Below are positions 17,057 through 27,664 of a DNA stretch of 64,000 nucleotides, one piece after another. The first letter of the stretch is position 1. The number at the start of each line of letters is the position of its first letter. Location of the stretch: contig NZ_CP086139.1 of assembly GCF_017565645.3 (NCBI RefSeq), positions 76,265 through 140,264 of the forward strand, written 5' to 3'. Source of the DNA: Bradyrhizobium barranii subsp. barranii. GTDB taxonomy: Bacteria > Pseudomonadota > Alphaproteobacteria > Rhizobiales > Xanthobacteraceae. Position numbers and translations under genes: made by a program. The notes under the pieces were generated by a model. The model saw nothing but the letters and a program-made list of their open reading frames with translations, made no database searches and was not told the origin of the DNA.

Positions 17057-20000
17057 CTAAGCGGCGATCGCCCTCGCCACGCCCGTCCCTTCGATGTCGG
17101 AGGCGAGCGCCTTCTCGACCTCGACGAGTTGCCGGCGCTTCTCGGCGAGCTCGCCGGCGAAGGCGAAGTCGCCGCCCTCGCGCGACTGATAGGCAGCAAC
17201 GCGCCGACGTGCGTCGGCGAGACGCTGACGAAAGCGCTCCCGCTCCCCCTCGAAATCATCAAGCGCGTGCTCGAGGCGCGAGACTGCGCCAAGCGGCGTC
17301 ACCGTGACCGGCAGTTCGATCTCATATTCACCGGCGCTGCGCACCAGCATGGTGGCGTAGCGATAGCTCTCGCGTCCGAAACGCTCGCCCGCATATTCGA
17401 GGTCGAAGCCGCCGATCGAGGCGATGACGGTCTCGCCTTCCTGCTGAATCTGCACGAGAGTCAGAATTTCCTTCATCAGCGCGCGGCCGGCCTCCTTGCG
17501 TTCCGTATAGGCCCTGCCATTCACGCTCATCGCAAAGGCCTCGCCCGTCGTCGGCACAAGCCGCTCGATGTCCTGTCCGATCTCTGCGATGCGCCGGGTC
17601 GAGAACTCAATCTCGCGCTCGGCGTCGCGGATTTGGCGGCGCACGGCATGCTGATCATCGACATGGGCGGCGCGCGAGCGCTCCAGCCGTGCGATATCGG
17701 CCTCTAAGCCCGCCTTCTGCATCAGGCGCGGATCACCCGATGCGATCGCCTTGGCCATGCCGAACTGGTTGGCCTGCCCCTCGCCCAGGTCCTCGAGCCG
17801 CCGGATCGAGGTGTCGCCCGAGAGCGCGGCCGCGATGAAGCGGGCCTTGCGCTCGTTGTTCTGCCACATCGTGGCATCGAGCGAGCCTTCGGTCGCATAG
17901 GCGAAGATATCGACTTCGTCGTGCTGGTTGCCCTGGCGCACGATGCGGCCCTCGCGCTGCTCGATCTGAGACGGCAACCAGGGCACGTCGAGATGATGCA
18001 GCGCCTTGAGGCGCAACTGGGCATTGACCCCGGTGCCCATCGTGTCGGAGGAACCGATCAGGAACCGCACCTTGCCGGCGCGCACGTCGCTGAACAGGCG
18101 CTGCTTGGCCTCGGACTTCTTGTAGTCCTGCATGAAGGCGATTTCCGATGCGGGCACGCCCATGCGGATGAACTCGTCCCGAATCCAGCGATAGGCCGAG
18201 AAGCCTCTGGTTTTCTCCACGCTGATCGTGCCGAGATCGGAAAAGATCATCTGCGCGGCGCCGGCAAGCTCGAACGGCTTGCCGTCCGCCCGCACATAGG
18301 TGTTTTCCGCGGTCTCCTTCCAGATGCGGTAGGCGTTGGCGATGAGATCGTTGAGCTTGTTGTCCTGCTCGTTGTCATTGTCGGCATCGACGAGACGTAG
18401 GTCGATCGCCGCGTGACGACCGTCAGTGATGACCGAGAGCAGGATGTCGTCGCCGGGTTCGGGCGGGCGATCGCGCATCTCGATCGCCTTGATGCGCTCG
18501 CCGAGCAGCACCTGGTAGCGCTTGAAGGCCGCGGTCGGCTTGGAAGTCAGAACCTGGCGCCTGCCGGTCGAAATCACCGGCACCTTCACATGTTGACGCA
18601 GATCCTCCGGCATCACCACGTCGGCGAAGGAGCGGAACATGGCGATCAGCTCCGGCACATTGACGAAGGTGGCGAAGCGCGTGACCGGCTTGTATTTGCC
18701 CGGAGGGCTGGAGCTCGAGCTCGGTCGAGACGTCGCCGAAGGTTGACGCCCAGGCATCGAACTCGTGCAGGCCGCGTTGCGCGAGCGCCTCGTGACCGAG
18801 ATAGCGTTGCACAGAGAACATCTCGCCGAGCGTGTTGGTGATCGGCGTGCCGGAGGCGAGCACGAGTGCCCGGCCGGGGTTCTTGGTTTCGATGAAGCGC
18901 GACTTCACATAGAGGTCCCAGGCGCGCTGCGAGCCGTTCGGATCGACACCCTTCAAGGTGCTCATATTGGTCGCGAAATTGAGCTTGCGAAACTCCTGCG
19001 CCTCGTCGACGATGATCTGGTCGACGCCGATCTCGGAGATCGTCAGAAGATCGTCCTTGCGGGTCGACAGCGATTCCAGCCGCTCCTTCAGGCCCTCCTT
19101 CAACCGTTCGAGCCGCTTGCGCGAGACACGGTCGTCGCTTTCGACCTTGGTCAGCAAGGTTTCGTAAAGCTCCAGCTCGTCCTGGATCATCTGCTGCTCA
19201 AACGCCGAGGGTACGGCGATGAAGCGGAACGCCGAATGCGTGTATGATCGCGTCCCATGTCGCCGTCGCCGCACGTGACAGGAAACGCTGCCGCTTGTCC
19301 TTGGTAAAATTAGTCTCATCGGCGACGAGAATGCGCGCCGCCGGATACAGCGCGAGGAACTCGCGCGCCGCCTGCGCCAGGCAATGGCCGGGCACGACCA
19401 GCATGGCCTTGGCAATCAGGCCGAGCCGCCGCTGCTCCATGATCGCGGCCGCCATGGTCATGGTCTTGCCGGCCCCGACCGCGTGCGCGAGATAAGTCGA
19501 GCCCGCCGAGACGATCCGCCAGATGCCACGCTTCTGATGTCCATAAAGAACAAAGGCGCCAGAGGCGCCCGGGAGCTTCAGATGGGAACCGTCGACGGCT
19601 CGTGGCGCGATGTTGTTGAAACGGTCGTTATAGACCCGTGCCAGCCGGTCGGTGCGATCGGGATCGGACCAGATCCAGCGTTGGAAGGCGTCCTTGATCT
19701 TTTGCAGCTTCGTCTTCGCTGCTTCGGTGTCCACGACGTTGAGCACGCGCCGCTCGCTCATCTCCTCCTTGATGGTGTCGAAAGTCTGCGGAACGCGGCT
19801 GTTCAGAGCATCCGAAAGAAGCTCGCCAGCATGCCGGCGATCCGTCCCCCATTCCGACGTACCGGCGGCCAGCCATCCGAGCTGACGCGCCTCCACGGTC
19901 CAGGAGGCCAGTTCCGGCATGTGGCGGATCTTGATCTCGGCGTCCATCGTCTCCTTGACAAAGGCGACGATATCAGCCGCCGGAATCCAGGGTGCGCCGA

Positions 20001-22155
20001 GCCGTGCGGTGATATCGGAGGGGCGCAAATCGGCAGGCTGCACACCCTGCAGCGCCGTCACGTTGCGCTCATAGGACGGATCGAGTGCGGCCACCGCCTC
20101 AGCCGCCTTCAGCTTGTCGCGGACATGGCCCGACAGATAGGCATCGGCGGTCTGCCACGATCCGTCGGCCGGATCGCGAAAGATGGCGCTGCCGAGTTCG
20201 GCGACGACGTCCTGGGCGTCGCGATGCAGGAGCTCCGCGATGTGGTCGATATCGACACGCCCGCGCTCATTGAGCACAACGGCCAGCGCGTCGGCTGCGC
20301 TGGTGATCACCGGCGGCGAAGGCGGCGAGATCACGCGCTCGGTGAAGATTGGGCCGGGCTTTGCGGTATTGGTCTCGAGGTCATAGTCCTCGATCGAGGC
20401 AACCAGCCAGCAATCGGGATCGTCGAGGAACGGCTGGATGTTGGGGCGGCGGTGCGTCTCGCGGACTTCGCTGGTTTCCTCGTCCTCCGACAGCGAGACC
20501 GTGGTGAAGTTGATCGGACCGAAGTCGCGGACGAAGGCGCCCCAAGCGATGCGCAGCCTGACCTGGGCCTCCTTCCAGGGCCGGTCGAGCTCCTGCATGT
20601 TCAGCACTTCGCGTACCGCATCGCGGATCGGGATCAGCTTCCTGATAATCCGGACATGCTTCTCCGGGATGCCGTCGGCACTACGGCCCTTGCGGGCCTT
20701 TACCGCGACGGACTGGCCGTCGAGAACCTGCATCAGGCCGTGGGCCTTGTCGAAGAAGAAGCTGCCCTCACGCACATGCCGATCGGATGGCAGGTCGACG
20801 GGAGCCGGAGCAGCTGCGTCCTCCAGATCGGGATCGATCATGTCGGGTTCGCCGTCGTAGATCGCTTCCGGAAGGAGAGCGATGACGGCTGAGAGCGCGA
20901 CCTCGAGGTCCTCGCCATCGCGGGGACGGCATGTGTAGGTTTCGCCGAAGGGACCGGAGACGAGGTCGTGCGTGCCGAGCACTGACTGCGGATGGTCCGC
21001 GAACCAGCGGTTCACGCGGATGGCGCCTTCATCCTCCGTCGCACGCCGGACTTCTTTGACGTCGAGCCAGGACCGATCGCCTTCGGGATCTCCGATCTTG
21101 CGCTTCCGGAAAAACAGGATGTCGACGACGACATCGGTGCCGGCGCTGGCGCGGAAACTGCCCTCGGGCAGCCGGATGGCGGCGACGAGGTCAGCGGTCT
21201 TGGCGATATGCCCGCGCGCCGAGCCGTCCGCCTTGTCCATCGTGCCCGAACTGGTCACGAAGGCCGCCAGCGCGCCCGGCTTCAGCAAGTCGATCGCCCG
21301 CGCGATGAAATAATCATGCAGGCGCAGGCCGAGCGAGCGGTAGGCGCGATCCGAGCGCACGGTGCGATCGGAAAAGGGCGGATTGCCGATGGCGAGATCG
21401 AAGTTTGCGGGCAGCGCCGTGCACGCGAAATCGCCGGCGATGATCCGGGCCCTCGGCTGCAACAGACGCACGATGCGCGCCGTGACAGGATCGAGCTCGA
21501 TCCCGGTGACATAAGAGAGGTCACAAAACCCTTCCGGCATCAGCGCAGGAAACAGCCCCGTGCCGATGCCGGGCTCGAGCACGCGGCCGCCGCGCCAGCC
21601 CAGACGCTGCAGGCCTGTCCAAATGGCTCGGACGATGAACTCGGGCGTGAAATGCGCGTACTGGGTGCAGCGCGCGAGCGAGGCATGGTCGAGATCGCCG
21701 ACCGCATCCTCAAGATCTGATCCGATCGCCTCCCATCCCTTGCGAAACTCGGCCTCGCCCGGGCGACGGAATACGTAGTTGGCGAGCTCGGACGCACCGA
21801 ATCCGGTGAAGCGGATGAGCTGCTCCTGCTCCGTGAGGGTCGCCGGCCGCTCATCGGCCTCGATGGCGGCGGCAAGCCCGATCGCGGCGATATTGTCGCG
21901 CGCGCGATCCTTCCAGCCCTTCGCCAGGGTGCGGTCGCCGGCGAGATGGAAGTTCGCGCCGCGCGCACGGCGAGCGGATGAAACCGCGGCCGCCGCGACT
22001 GGCGTCGTGGGCGGCGGCGTCGATGGATCGGGATCATCGTCATGGTCCGGCCGGGCGGTGAGGCCGCCGGCGAAAGCGGTGACCCCGAGGTCAAGGCCGG
22101 ACGACAGTGCTGTATTGCCGAAGAGGTCGAGGGTGAAGGGATCGTCTTGCGCCAT
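17057..22155 (-). pseudogene. Giant N6-methylase-like / SNF2-type helicase, two frameshifts
   Basis: About 1700 codons. The N-terminus (MAQDDPFTLDLFGNTALSSG) leads into a methyltransferase-like domain with LEPGIGTGLFPALMPEG and the catalytic-type motif LAIGNPPFSD. A helicase part follows: AHAVGAGKTMTMAAAIMEQR (Walker A), VDQIIVDEAQEFRKL (DEAQ box), LASGTPITNT, and the C-terminal RFLIGSSDTMGTGVNAQLRL and QIEQREGRIVRQGNQHDEVD. Two lesions break it: near 19240-19250 (a small deletion, before HSAFRFIAVPSAFEQQM) and near 18698-18701 (one extra G, within QPSGKYKP). Such proteins are hallmarks of alphaproteobacterial plasmids and integrative elements. As read it encodes 985 residues and separated C-terminal fragments. 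Confidence 0.88.
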
Positions 22156-22245
22156 GAGAATTTCTCCTTGAGGGCGCGTGCCGCCGTCCCGCCGAGCTGC
22201 CTCGGCGGGTGCGGATGGTCACGGTGGATTGGGGGATGGGAGGCG

Positions 22246-22523
22246 CTAGCGCACGATGAGCGACAGCGAGATGTCTGCCTCGCTTAGCTGCAGGCGCAGA
22301 TGCGTGTATCGAAAATCACGATTGATGAGAGGGATGATCCGCTCAGCCTCGATGAACTCGATGCCGTCATCGCCGCCAAAATGGCGGCGCTTGTAGTCGA
22401 ACCAGTCCGGATTGCCGACCGGATGGCATTCCTCGGAATAGACCACAAGCGGGCGACCGCCGTCGCTGAGCTTGCCGTTCGACATGATGTAGACGCCGTT
22501 GTCACCGACAAGCCAGAGGCTAG
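22246..22523 (-). pseudogene. DUF3085 protein, C-terminal part (split by IS1380)
   Basis: Reads SLWLVGDNGVYIMSNGKLSD, then VVYSEECHPVGNPDWFDYKR and FGGDDGIEFIEAERIIPL to a TGA. It joins the N-terminal piece at 24494-24614. The 278 nt here plus 121 nt there equal 133 codons exactly, with CCT-AGC-CTC-TGG spanning the CTAG target site. DUF3085 proteins are small, element-borne and of unknown function. Confidence 0.85.
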
Positions 22524-22872
22524 CCCGTCTTATTCGCGAGAGGGCGCCTGAGAGGCTGGCGAGCGTGGTGTAAAGCGCTGATGCGGCGTAGGATTCGGTT
22601 GCGAAGCCACCCCATCACCTTCAACCGCGAACGCCACGCCCGCCATGACCGATGATACGATTTCAGACCACTATCGAGAAGCAAGAATTCAACACAAATA
22701 AAACCTCTGCCTCGCGCTCGATCTCTTCATGCTTGATAGTCTCGTTTCGGAGGCTGATCACCTACCGCGTCTAATAGGCCGCTCGCGCCGGTTTCTTTGG
22801 ACGCGGCACGACCGCGACTCCACGTTTCGGCACAGAAATGATCGGGAGTCACTCAATCTTTCTTCAACTTAA
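22524..22872 (+). repeat. Partial extra IS1380 left end
   Basis: The first ~145 bp parallel the left end at 22873 with substitutions and a ~19-bp length difference. They include the transposase start ATGACCGATGATACGATTTC, after which the frame diverges and stops. The remaining ~200 bp are unassigned. The segment lacks its own right end. A third left-end copy, truncated and inverted, is at 48056-48163. Confidence 0.75.
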
Positions 22873-22979
22873 CCCGTCTTATTCGTAAGAGTGCGCCTGA
22901 GGGGTAAAGCGCTGATGCGGCGTAGGATTCGGTTGCGAAGCCAACCCCATCACCTCCAACCGCGAACGCCACGCCCGCC

Positions 22980-24323
22980 ATGACCGACGATACGATTCCG
23001 CCCTTCTCGTTTCCAGCCGTTCACGCCAAGAAAGTCACAGCTGCCTTCGATGGTGGGCGCCTAACCTCGAACGGGGGCGTGATGCTTCTGGCGATGGCCG
23101 AGCGGCGTCTCGGTTTGGCCAACAATCTGGCCCGGGTGTTCCCGGATCGGCGCGATCCGACGCGGGTCGTGCACAGCCTGGTCGATATGCTCCGCGCTCG
23201 CATGTTCGCGATCTGCTGCGGCTACGAGGACGCCGACGACCTCGATCATCTGAGGTCCGATCCGGCATTCAAACTGGCCTGCGGACGGCTGCCGGACACG
23301 GGCCGGGATTTGTGTTCCCAGCCGACGCTGTCGCGGCTGGAGAATGCTCCGCGCCTGCGCGACGTGATCCGGCTGACCTACATTTTGGTCGACGCATGGA
23401 TGGATAGCTACCCCCACGAGCCGGCATCCGTCACGCTCGACATCGATGATACCTGCGACGTCGTCCACGGCCATCAGCAGCTCTCGCTGTTCAACGCTCA
23501 TTATGACGAACGCTGCTTCCTGCCGATCCACGTCTACGACACGGAGAAGAGCCGGCCCGTGGCCGTCGTGCTGCGGCCCGGCAAGACGCCGGGCGGCGTC
23601 GAGGTGCGTGCCCATCTGCGCCGCCTGGTACGGCATATCCGGACGCGATGGCACAACACGCAAATTACGTTCCGTGGCGACGGGCACTATGCCCGGCCGG
23701 AGGCCATGGCGTGGTGCGAGACCAACGGCATCGACTACATCTTCGGTCTGTCCGGCACCAAGCCTCTCGCCAGAAAAGTCGACGAGGTCGCCGACGACAT
23801 CCGCACGCGACGCGCCATCGAGAACCTGCCGGTTCTGCGTGGCTATACCGAGACGCGCCACAAGGCAAAGTCCTGGGATCGCGAACGGCGCACTGTCGCC
23901 CGTATTGAGGCGACGATGCTCGGCCTCGACATCCGCTTCGTCGTCACCAGCCTCGATGTCGGCTCGGCCGAGTGGATCTACGACAGCCTGTATTGCGCGC
24001 GCGGCCAAGCCGAGAATCTGATCAAGCTGCATAAGACGCAGCTCGCCTCCGATCGCACCAGCTGCCGTTCGGCGCTCGCCAACCAGGTCCGTCTCGTGCT
24101 CCATACGGCCGCTTATTGGCTGATGCTGACCGTGCGCGACGCCATTCCCAAAGCCCGGGAATTGGCCGCTGCCGAGTTCGCGACGCTGCGTCTTCGTCTC
24201 TTGAAAATCGCCGCCCGTGTCGTCGAGACCACGAGCCGCATTCGCCTTGCGTTTGCCGCGGCATGTCCCGAAGCCGACCTGATCTGCGGCTTGCCCGGCG
24301 CGCTGCTGCCGCTCGGTCCTTGA
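22980..24323 (+). CDS. IS1380-family transposase
   Basis: 447 residues with the DDE_Tnp_1-type IS1380 organisation: FDGGRLTSNGGVMLLAMAER, RMFAICCGYEDADDLDHLRS, then SVTLDIDDTCDVVHGHQQLS (catalytic Asp region), ITFRGDGHYARPEAMAWCE (second Asp) and CARGQAENLIKLHKTQLASD (Glu region). It ends ICGLPGALLPLGP. Length is normal and the frame is uninterrupted, so it is probably functional. It is antisense to the DUF3085 gene it interrupts. Confidence 0.95.
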   Translation: MTDDTIPPFSFPAVHAKKVTAAFDGGRLTSNGGVMLLAMAERRLGLANNLARVFPDRRDPTRVVHSLVDMLRARMFAICCGYEDADDLDHLRSDPAFKLACGRLPDTGRDLCSQPTLSRLENAPRLRDVIRLTYILVDAWMDSYPHEPASVTLDIDDTCDVVHGHQQLSLFNAHYDERCFLPIHVYDTEKSRPVAVVLRPGKTPGGVEVRAHLRRLVRHIRTRWHNTQITFRGDGHYARPEAMAWCETNGIDYIFGLSGTKPLARKVDEVADDIRTRRAIENLPVLRGYTETRHKAKSWDRERRTVARIEATMLGLDIRFVVTSLDVGSAEWIYDSLYCARGQAENLIKLHKTQLASDRTSCRSALANQVRLVLHTAAYWLMLTVRDAIPKARELAAAEFATLRLRLLKIAARVVETTSRIRLAFAAACPEADLICGLPGALLPLGP

Positions 24324-24493
24324 CCGGCGGGGCGTCCGCCCCCGTTCGCCCAACCCATCCCTCAAGCGCGTTGCAAAGTACCGGTCGTCAGGCGGCGAAA
24401 AGCCGAAGGCAATCCTGTGCGCCTCGTCAGACAAGATGTGCGGCCGCATCAATCGGGCCCAAAAGCCGCACTCTCACGAATAGGACGGGCTAG

Positions 24494-24614
24494 GCTTCTC
24501 GCCCTCACCAGGCTTGAGGCCGTAATAGGGATTGCGGAACCCGCCATTGGCGGCGGCGTCGGATTTTCCGCGTTCGATCACCGTGCGGACGGCGGGGATG
24601 GGGAATGTGAACAT
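24494..24614 (-). pseudogene. DUF3085 protein, N-terminal part (split by IS1380)
   Basis: Starts at ATG 24614: MFTFPIPAVRTVIERGKSDA, then AANGGFRNPYYGLKPGEGEK, reaching the CTAG duplication at 24490-24493. It continues at 22246-22523 once the element is removed. Confidence 0.85.
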
Positions 24615-24625
24615 CACCACCTCCC

Positions 24626-25228
24626 TCACGCCGCGATCGCGTCAGGCAGATAGCGCAGATGCACCGGCAGCTTCGCCGCGATCTCCGCGTCGGTCAGCTG
24701 GTCGAGCAGCTTCAGCACCGTGCCGCGCTGGCCGCCATAGACCAGCACCGTGCGCTCGCCACGCAGATGCTCGGCCCAGCGGTCTCCAGCGTAGCCGCGA
24801 TAATCGTCATGCACGCTCGACCAGATGTGCTCGAGCCGCTCTTCGCGCGTCATCGCCTTCACGGGCCGCGATTCGCGTTCGATGATTGCGGCGCGCATCC
24901 GATCCGGCGAGTTCCTGCCGCGAAGATCGCAATAGCCGTGGAAGTAGCGCGGTCGGCCGTCGATCCTCAGCGCGTAGAAAACGCCGGTGATGCTGCCGGT
25001 GAGGAATTCGCGCAACGCGAACATCTCCGCCTTCATCCAGAGCGGCGGCAGGATCTCAAACATATAGTCGTGGTCGGCCAGGCCGATCTCGAACCATTCG
25101 CCGCGATAAAGAGCGCTGTCGTCGTTCTCGGAGCGGTTCGGCCGCTGCGCGTGGCGATCGAACATGCGGAACATCTGCCGGCGGTCGGCGATGCCCTGAT
25201 AGACCTTGCGGATCGGAGAGAGGGTCAT
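24626..25228 (-). CDS. DUF1419 family protein
   Basis: 200 residues: MTLSPIRKVYQGIADRRQMF at the start, then SALYRGEWFEIGLADHDYMF, EILPPLWMKAEMFALREFLT, and VFYALRIDGRPRYFHGYCDL. The C-terminal half (IERESRPVKAMTREERLEHI, then HLRGERTVLVYGGQRGTVLK) ends AAKLPVHLRYLPDAIAA. I assign it to DUF1419, an uncharacterised family found on rhizobial plasmids and islands together with toprim/DUF3991 genes. Intact. It is the gene immediately upstream of the IS-split DUF3085 gene, separated by only 11 bp, so they probably formed an operon. Confidence 0.8.
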   Translation of the reverse strand: MTLSPIRKVYQGIADRRQMFRMFDRHAQRPNRSENDDSALYRGEWFEIGLADHDYMFEILPPLWMKAEMFALREFLTGSITGVFYALRIDGRPRYFHGYCDLRGRNSPDRMRAAIIERESRPVKAMTREERLEHIWSSVHDDYRGYAGDRWAEHLRGERTVLVYGGQRGTVLKLLDQLTDAEIAAKLPVHLRYLPDAIAA

Positions 25229-25463
25229 GAGCGGGCTCCTTTCAGCCTCGTCGGGCCGGAAGCGCGGCTCATCCTTCCGATTTCGCCATCGTCTTCAGCC
25301 CTTCCTGACCCCTCCTCCGCAGCCGCCTCTCCGATCGGCCGGGTCAAGGGCCGCGGCACGCGGGCGAAGCTTCACCCTTGACGCGGTCGGCGGGCATGCG
25401 GCAGCCGGGTTTTTTTCTCGTCCCCCTCCTTCTTCCTCTTGCTGCTCGGATGCAGCTGTTCAT

Positions 25464-26330
25464 TCAATCCTCCGGCGCGGGCCGCAGCCGCTCATAGTCG
25501 CAGCCCACCTCCTGCGCGATGGCCGCGAGGCGATCGGCATAGACCTCTCCCTGCCGATTGTTGTCGGTCGCCGCGACGAGCCGCGCGCCCGGCCGCGCGC
25601 TCAGCGCGCAAATGGCGGCGACCGTGGCCGGCGCCCAGCCGCCGCCGGTGCTTAGATAAAGAGTATCCGGCCGCTGGTCTTCGATCGCAGCCAGGCTCAT
25701 GGCGTCGATCGCGGCCTCGGTGATGCAAAGCCGGGTCGCATTCGCCGGTCCGAATCGGAACAGCACCTTATCGCCGCCGGTGGCGAAGCCGCGCCACTCT
25801 GGACCGCGCTCCTCCCAGCCCGTGACCACGCCGTCATTGTCGAGATGGGCCGCCCACATGCTGCCGTAAGGGCCTTCGCGCAACCGGTCGTGCCGAAGCG
25901 CAGCACGGATGACGGCTTCCGGAATGCCACGCTCCTCGCGCAGATAGCGCCAGGTGAGAGAACCTGGCCAAGGCGAGCGCCGGGCCCGCCAGCGATCTGC
26001 AGCACCAAGATCAGAGTCATGCGTGCGGGATTCTCGGGACCAGATGGGCTCCGTCGGCACAAAGCCAACCAGATCGGACACTCGCCGCAGCCCCTCGGGA
26101 AAGTCGATGCCGTCGAGATGTTCTACCAGCGAGAAGACGTCGCCTCTGGCGTCCGACAGCGCGTCGAACCAGCCCCTCCCCTGATGGATCACGATGATGA
26201 TGTCGCCGCCGCGGCGATATTTGACGGCCTTGCGTGTGCTCTCCTTCAGATCGATCGCAAATCCGGCCTTCTCAAGCACAGCGGCGCAGGCCACGCGATT
26301 TTTCAGCTCTTCGATATCCCTCTTTTCCAT
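25464..26330 (-). CDS. DUF3991 / toprim-domain protein, truncated by a C-terminal frameshift
   Basis: 288 residues. The N-terminal zinc-finger-less DUF3991-type region reads CAAVLEKAGFAIDLKESTRK, RRGGDIIIVIHQGRGWFDAL, and DARGDVFSLVEHLDG. The toprim half carries NATRLCITEAAIDAMSLAAI (Glu motif), YLSTGGGWAP and ARLVAATDNNRQGEVYADRL (DxN/D motif). Toprim domains of this kind occur in primase- or nuclease-like plasmid proteins. After RPAPED a TGA stops translation; one missing base there would restore WNEQLHPSSKRKKEGDEK and a stop at 25372. The catalytic core is retained, so the product may still work. Confidence 0.85.
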   Translation of the reverse strand: MEKRDIEELKNRVACAAVLEKAGFAIDLKESTRKAVKYRRGGDIIIVIHQGRGWFDALSDARGDVFSLVEHLDGIDFPEGLRRVSDLVGFVPTEPIWSRESRTHDSDLGAADRWRARRSPWPGSLTWRYLREERGIPEAVIRAALRHDRLREGPYGSMWAAHLDNDGVVTGWEERGPEWRGFATGGDKVLFRFGPANATRLCITEAAIDAMSLAAIEDQRPDTLYLSTGGGWAPATVAAICALSARPGARLVAATDNNRQGEVYADRLAAIAQEVGCDYERLRPAPED

Positions 26331-26545
26331 CTCCGCTTCCCGGCGTACTGCCGCGCGCCGACCTTTCCCGTTTGAATTTCCTTGTCCCGCACCTTGCGGG
26401 ACCCGCTAGTCCCCGCCGCGAAGAGCGAAGGGGGCAAGGGCGCGGCTGGCAATTGATGAATTATGCGGGGCACCCAGCGTCGGTGCGTCGGCCAGCCGCG
26501 GCGGCAGCCTCCCTTGCCGCCGCCCGCTCGCAAGCGGCACCCAAA

Positions 26546-26571
26546 GAGAAAACCCGGCTCATTGAGCCGGG
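26546..26571 (-). terminator. Terminator overlapping a stop codon
   Basis: On the minus strand CCCGGCT and AGCCGGG pair around the loop that contains the TGA stop of the 61-aa gene, and are followed by TTTTCTC. The stop codon therefore sits inside the hairpin. Confidence 0.8.
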
Positions 26572-26744
26572 CCGAAGTCGTGCGGATCGTATTCGTGCAC
26601 GACCACGACATCGGCATCGTCGAGTTCGTCGCTCGGCAGCACGCCGTAGGTACCTCCGTCGACCTTGAAGAGAGTGACCGGGACCATCAGGGTGCGGGCG
26701 AGCTCGAAAGCGCTGGACTGGGCCAGCGAAAGATCGTGTGACAT
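26559..26744 (-). CDS. 61-aa small acidic protein
   Basis: MSHDLSLAQSSAFELARTLM, then VPVTLFKVDGGTYGVLPSDE, ending VVVHEYDPHDFGPAQ. It is acidic, compact and protein-like. The ATG at 26744 follows a GGAG element. A terminator hairpin overlaps its stop codon, so it forms a complete short transcription unit at the upstream border of the minus-strand block. The beta-rich sequence suggests a small domain, but I know no family. Confidence 0.65.
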   Translation of the reverse strand: MSHDLSLAQSSAFELARTLMVPVTLFKVDGGTYGVLPSDELDDADVVVVHEYDPHDFGPAQ

Positions 26745-27664
26745 TTGAGGGCTCCATCTTGAGCGAGGCCGATCCCCGCTCGATGGCGTCAGTGTCCTCA
26801 ACCGGCCGCGATCACCGCGGAGCCGTAGGCGCAGCGGCGGCATGCCCTGCATAGCCGACCCCTTGGGGGTTGATCGTGGAAGGCCGGGCGGAGGACCAGG
26901 AAAGCCATCCATGGAGAGCGGGATCGAGGCTTGCTCCGAGTGGTCAGCGCCCAGGGGCGCGCTCTTTTCCCGGCAGCAGATTCAGGCGTCGCCCTCGGCT
27001 GCTAGTCTCGCGTCGCGAATTAGGTCAAAGCGAAAAATGCGTTAGCGGCGAGGATATTGGCGCGGTGGTCCAATCGGTCATCGCCGCAGGCATCCGTTCG
27101 TTGCCGAGTCTCGCTGTCGACTATCGCCTGGATCACTCATCGTGCCGCGCGCTTCGGTCCGACTTTCGGACAGAAGCGCGGAGCAGGCAGAAGCAGTAAG
27201 CGGCAACGATCGTCACCCGAAGGGCGGAGACGCTTCGCGGCTCCGGCCGCGAGCGCGCGCTTGCGGCTAGAGCGTGACCGACCGGCAGGGAGGGGCCGCC
27301 TAGCACTTCTTACGCTTATGTCCGAATAGGTGACATCGGCGGGCTCGACAGTGGCGACGGACCTAAGTGCCGACGCTCGACTCTCTCGGGCGATAGTGAT
27401 CCACTAACAATAGAGCCGGAGCAGCTGCCGCAGCTCGTAACGTCGGATCTTCGCCAAGTCATTGTCATTCTGCTTCGGTTTCGTTTGTCTACTTCGTCGC
27501 AAGGCAGGCTGGCTTTCGTGTCGCTCGAGCGGAAATGGGTTCCAGAAATAACTAATTCAGTATCCAGAGAGACTGCGCTATTTCGGCGCTCAGCTCTGAG
27601 CCAGTAGATTATCTCGGCCGGCGACAGCATTAATTTCGATCCCGAAAAGAGCGTTCGAACCAGA
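26745..27664. other. 920-bp spacer, no gene recognised
   Basis: The first ~200 bp look like another GC-rich leader. The rest has short frames on both strands (for example minus 27316-27630) without family-like content. This is the boundary between the minus-strand element block and the defence-type patchwork. Confidence 0.4.

Larger units (their letters stand above)
22524..24489 (+). mobile_element. IS1380-family insertion with a duplicated left end
   Basis: Bounded by a perfect 4-bp target duplication CTAG (22520-22523 and 24490-24493). The outer left end CCCGTCTTATTCG and the right end CGAATAGGACGGG form near-perfect terminal inverted repeats. A second left end with the same start lies inside at 22873, giving an inner element of 1617 bp, the expected family size. 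The whole insertion is 1966 bp. Confidence 0.9.

Noticed and set aside
19384..20892. 502-codon plus-strand ORF
   Set aside because: Antisense to the methylase-helicase gene, which has complete motifs on the minus strand.
23061..24452. 463-codon minus-strand ORF
   Set aside because: Antisense to the intact IS1380 transposase and without motifs.
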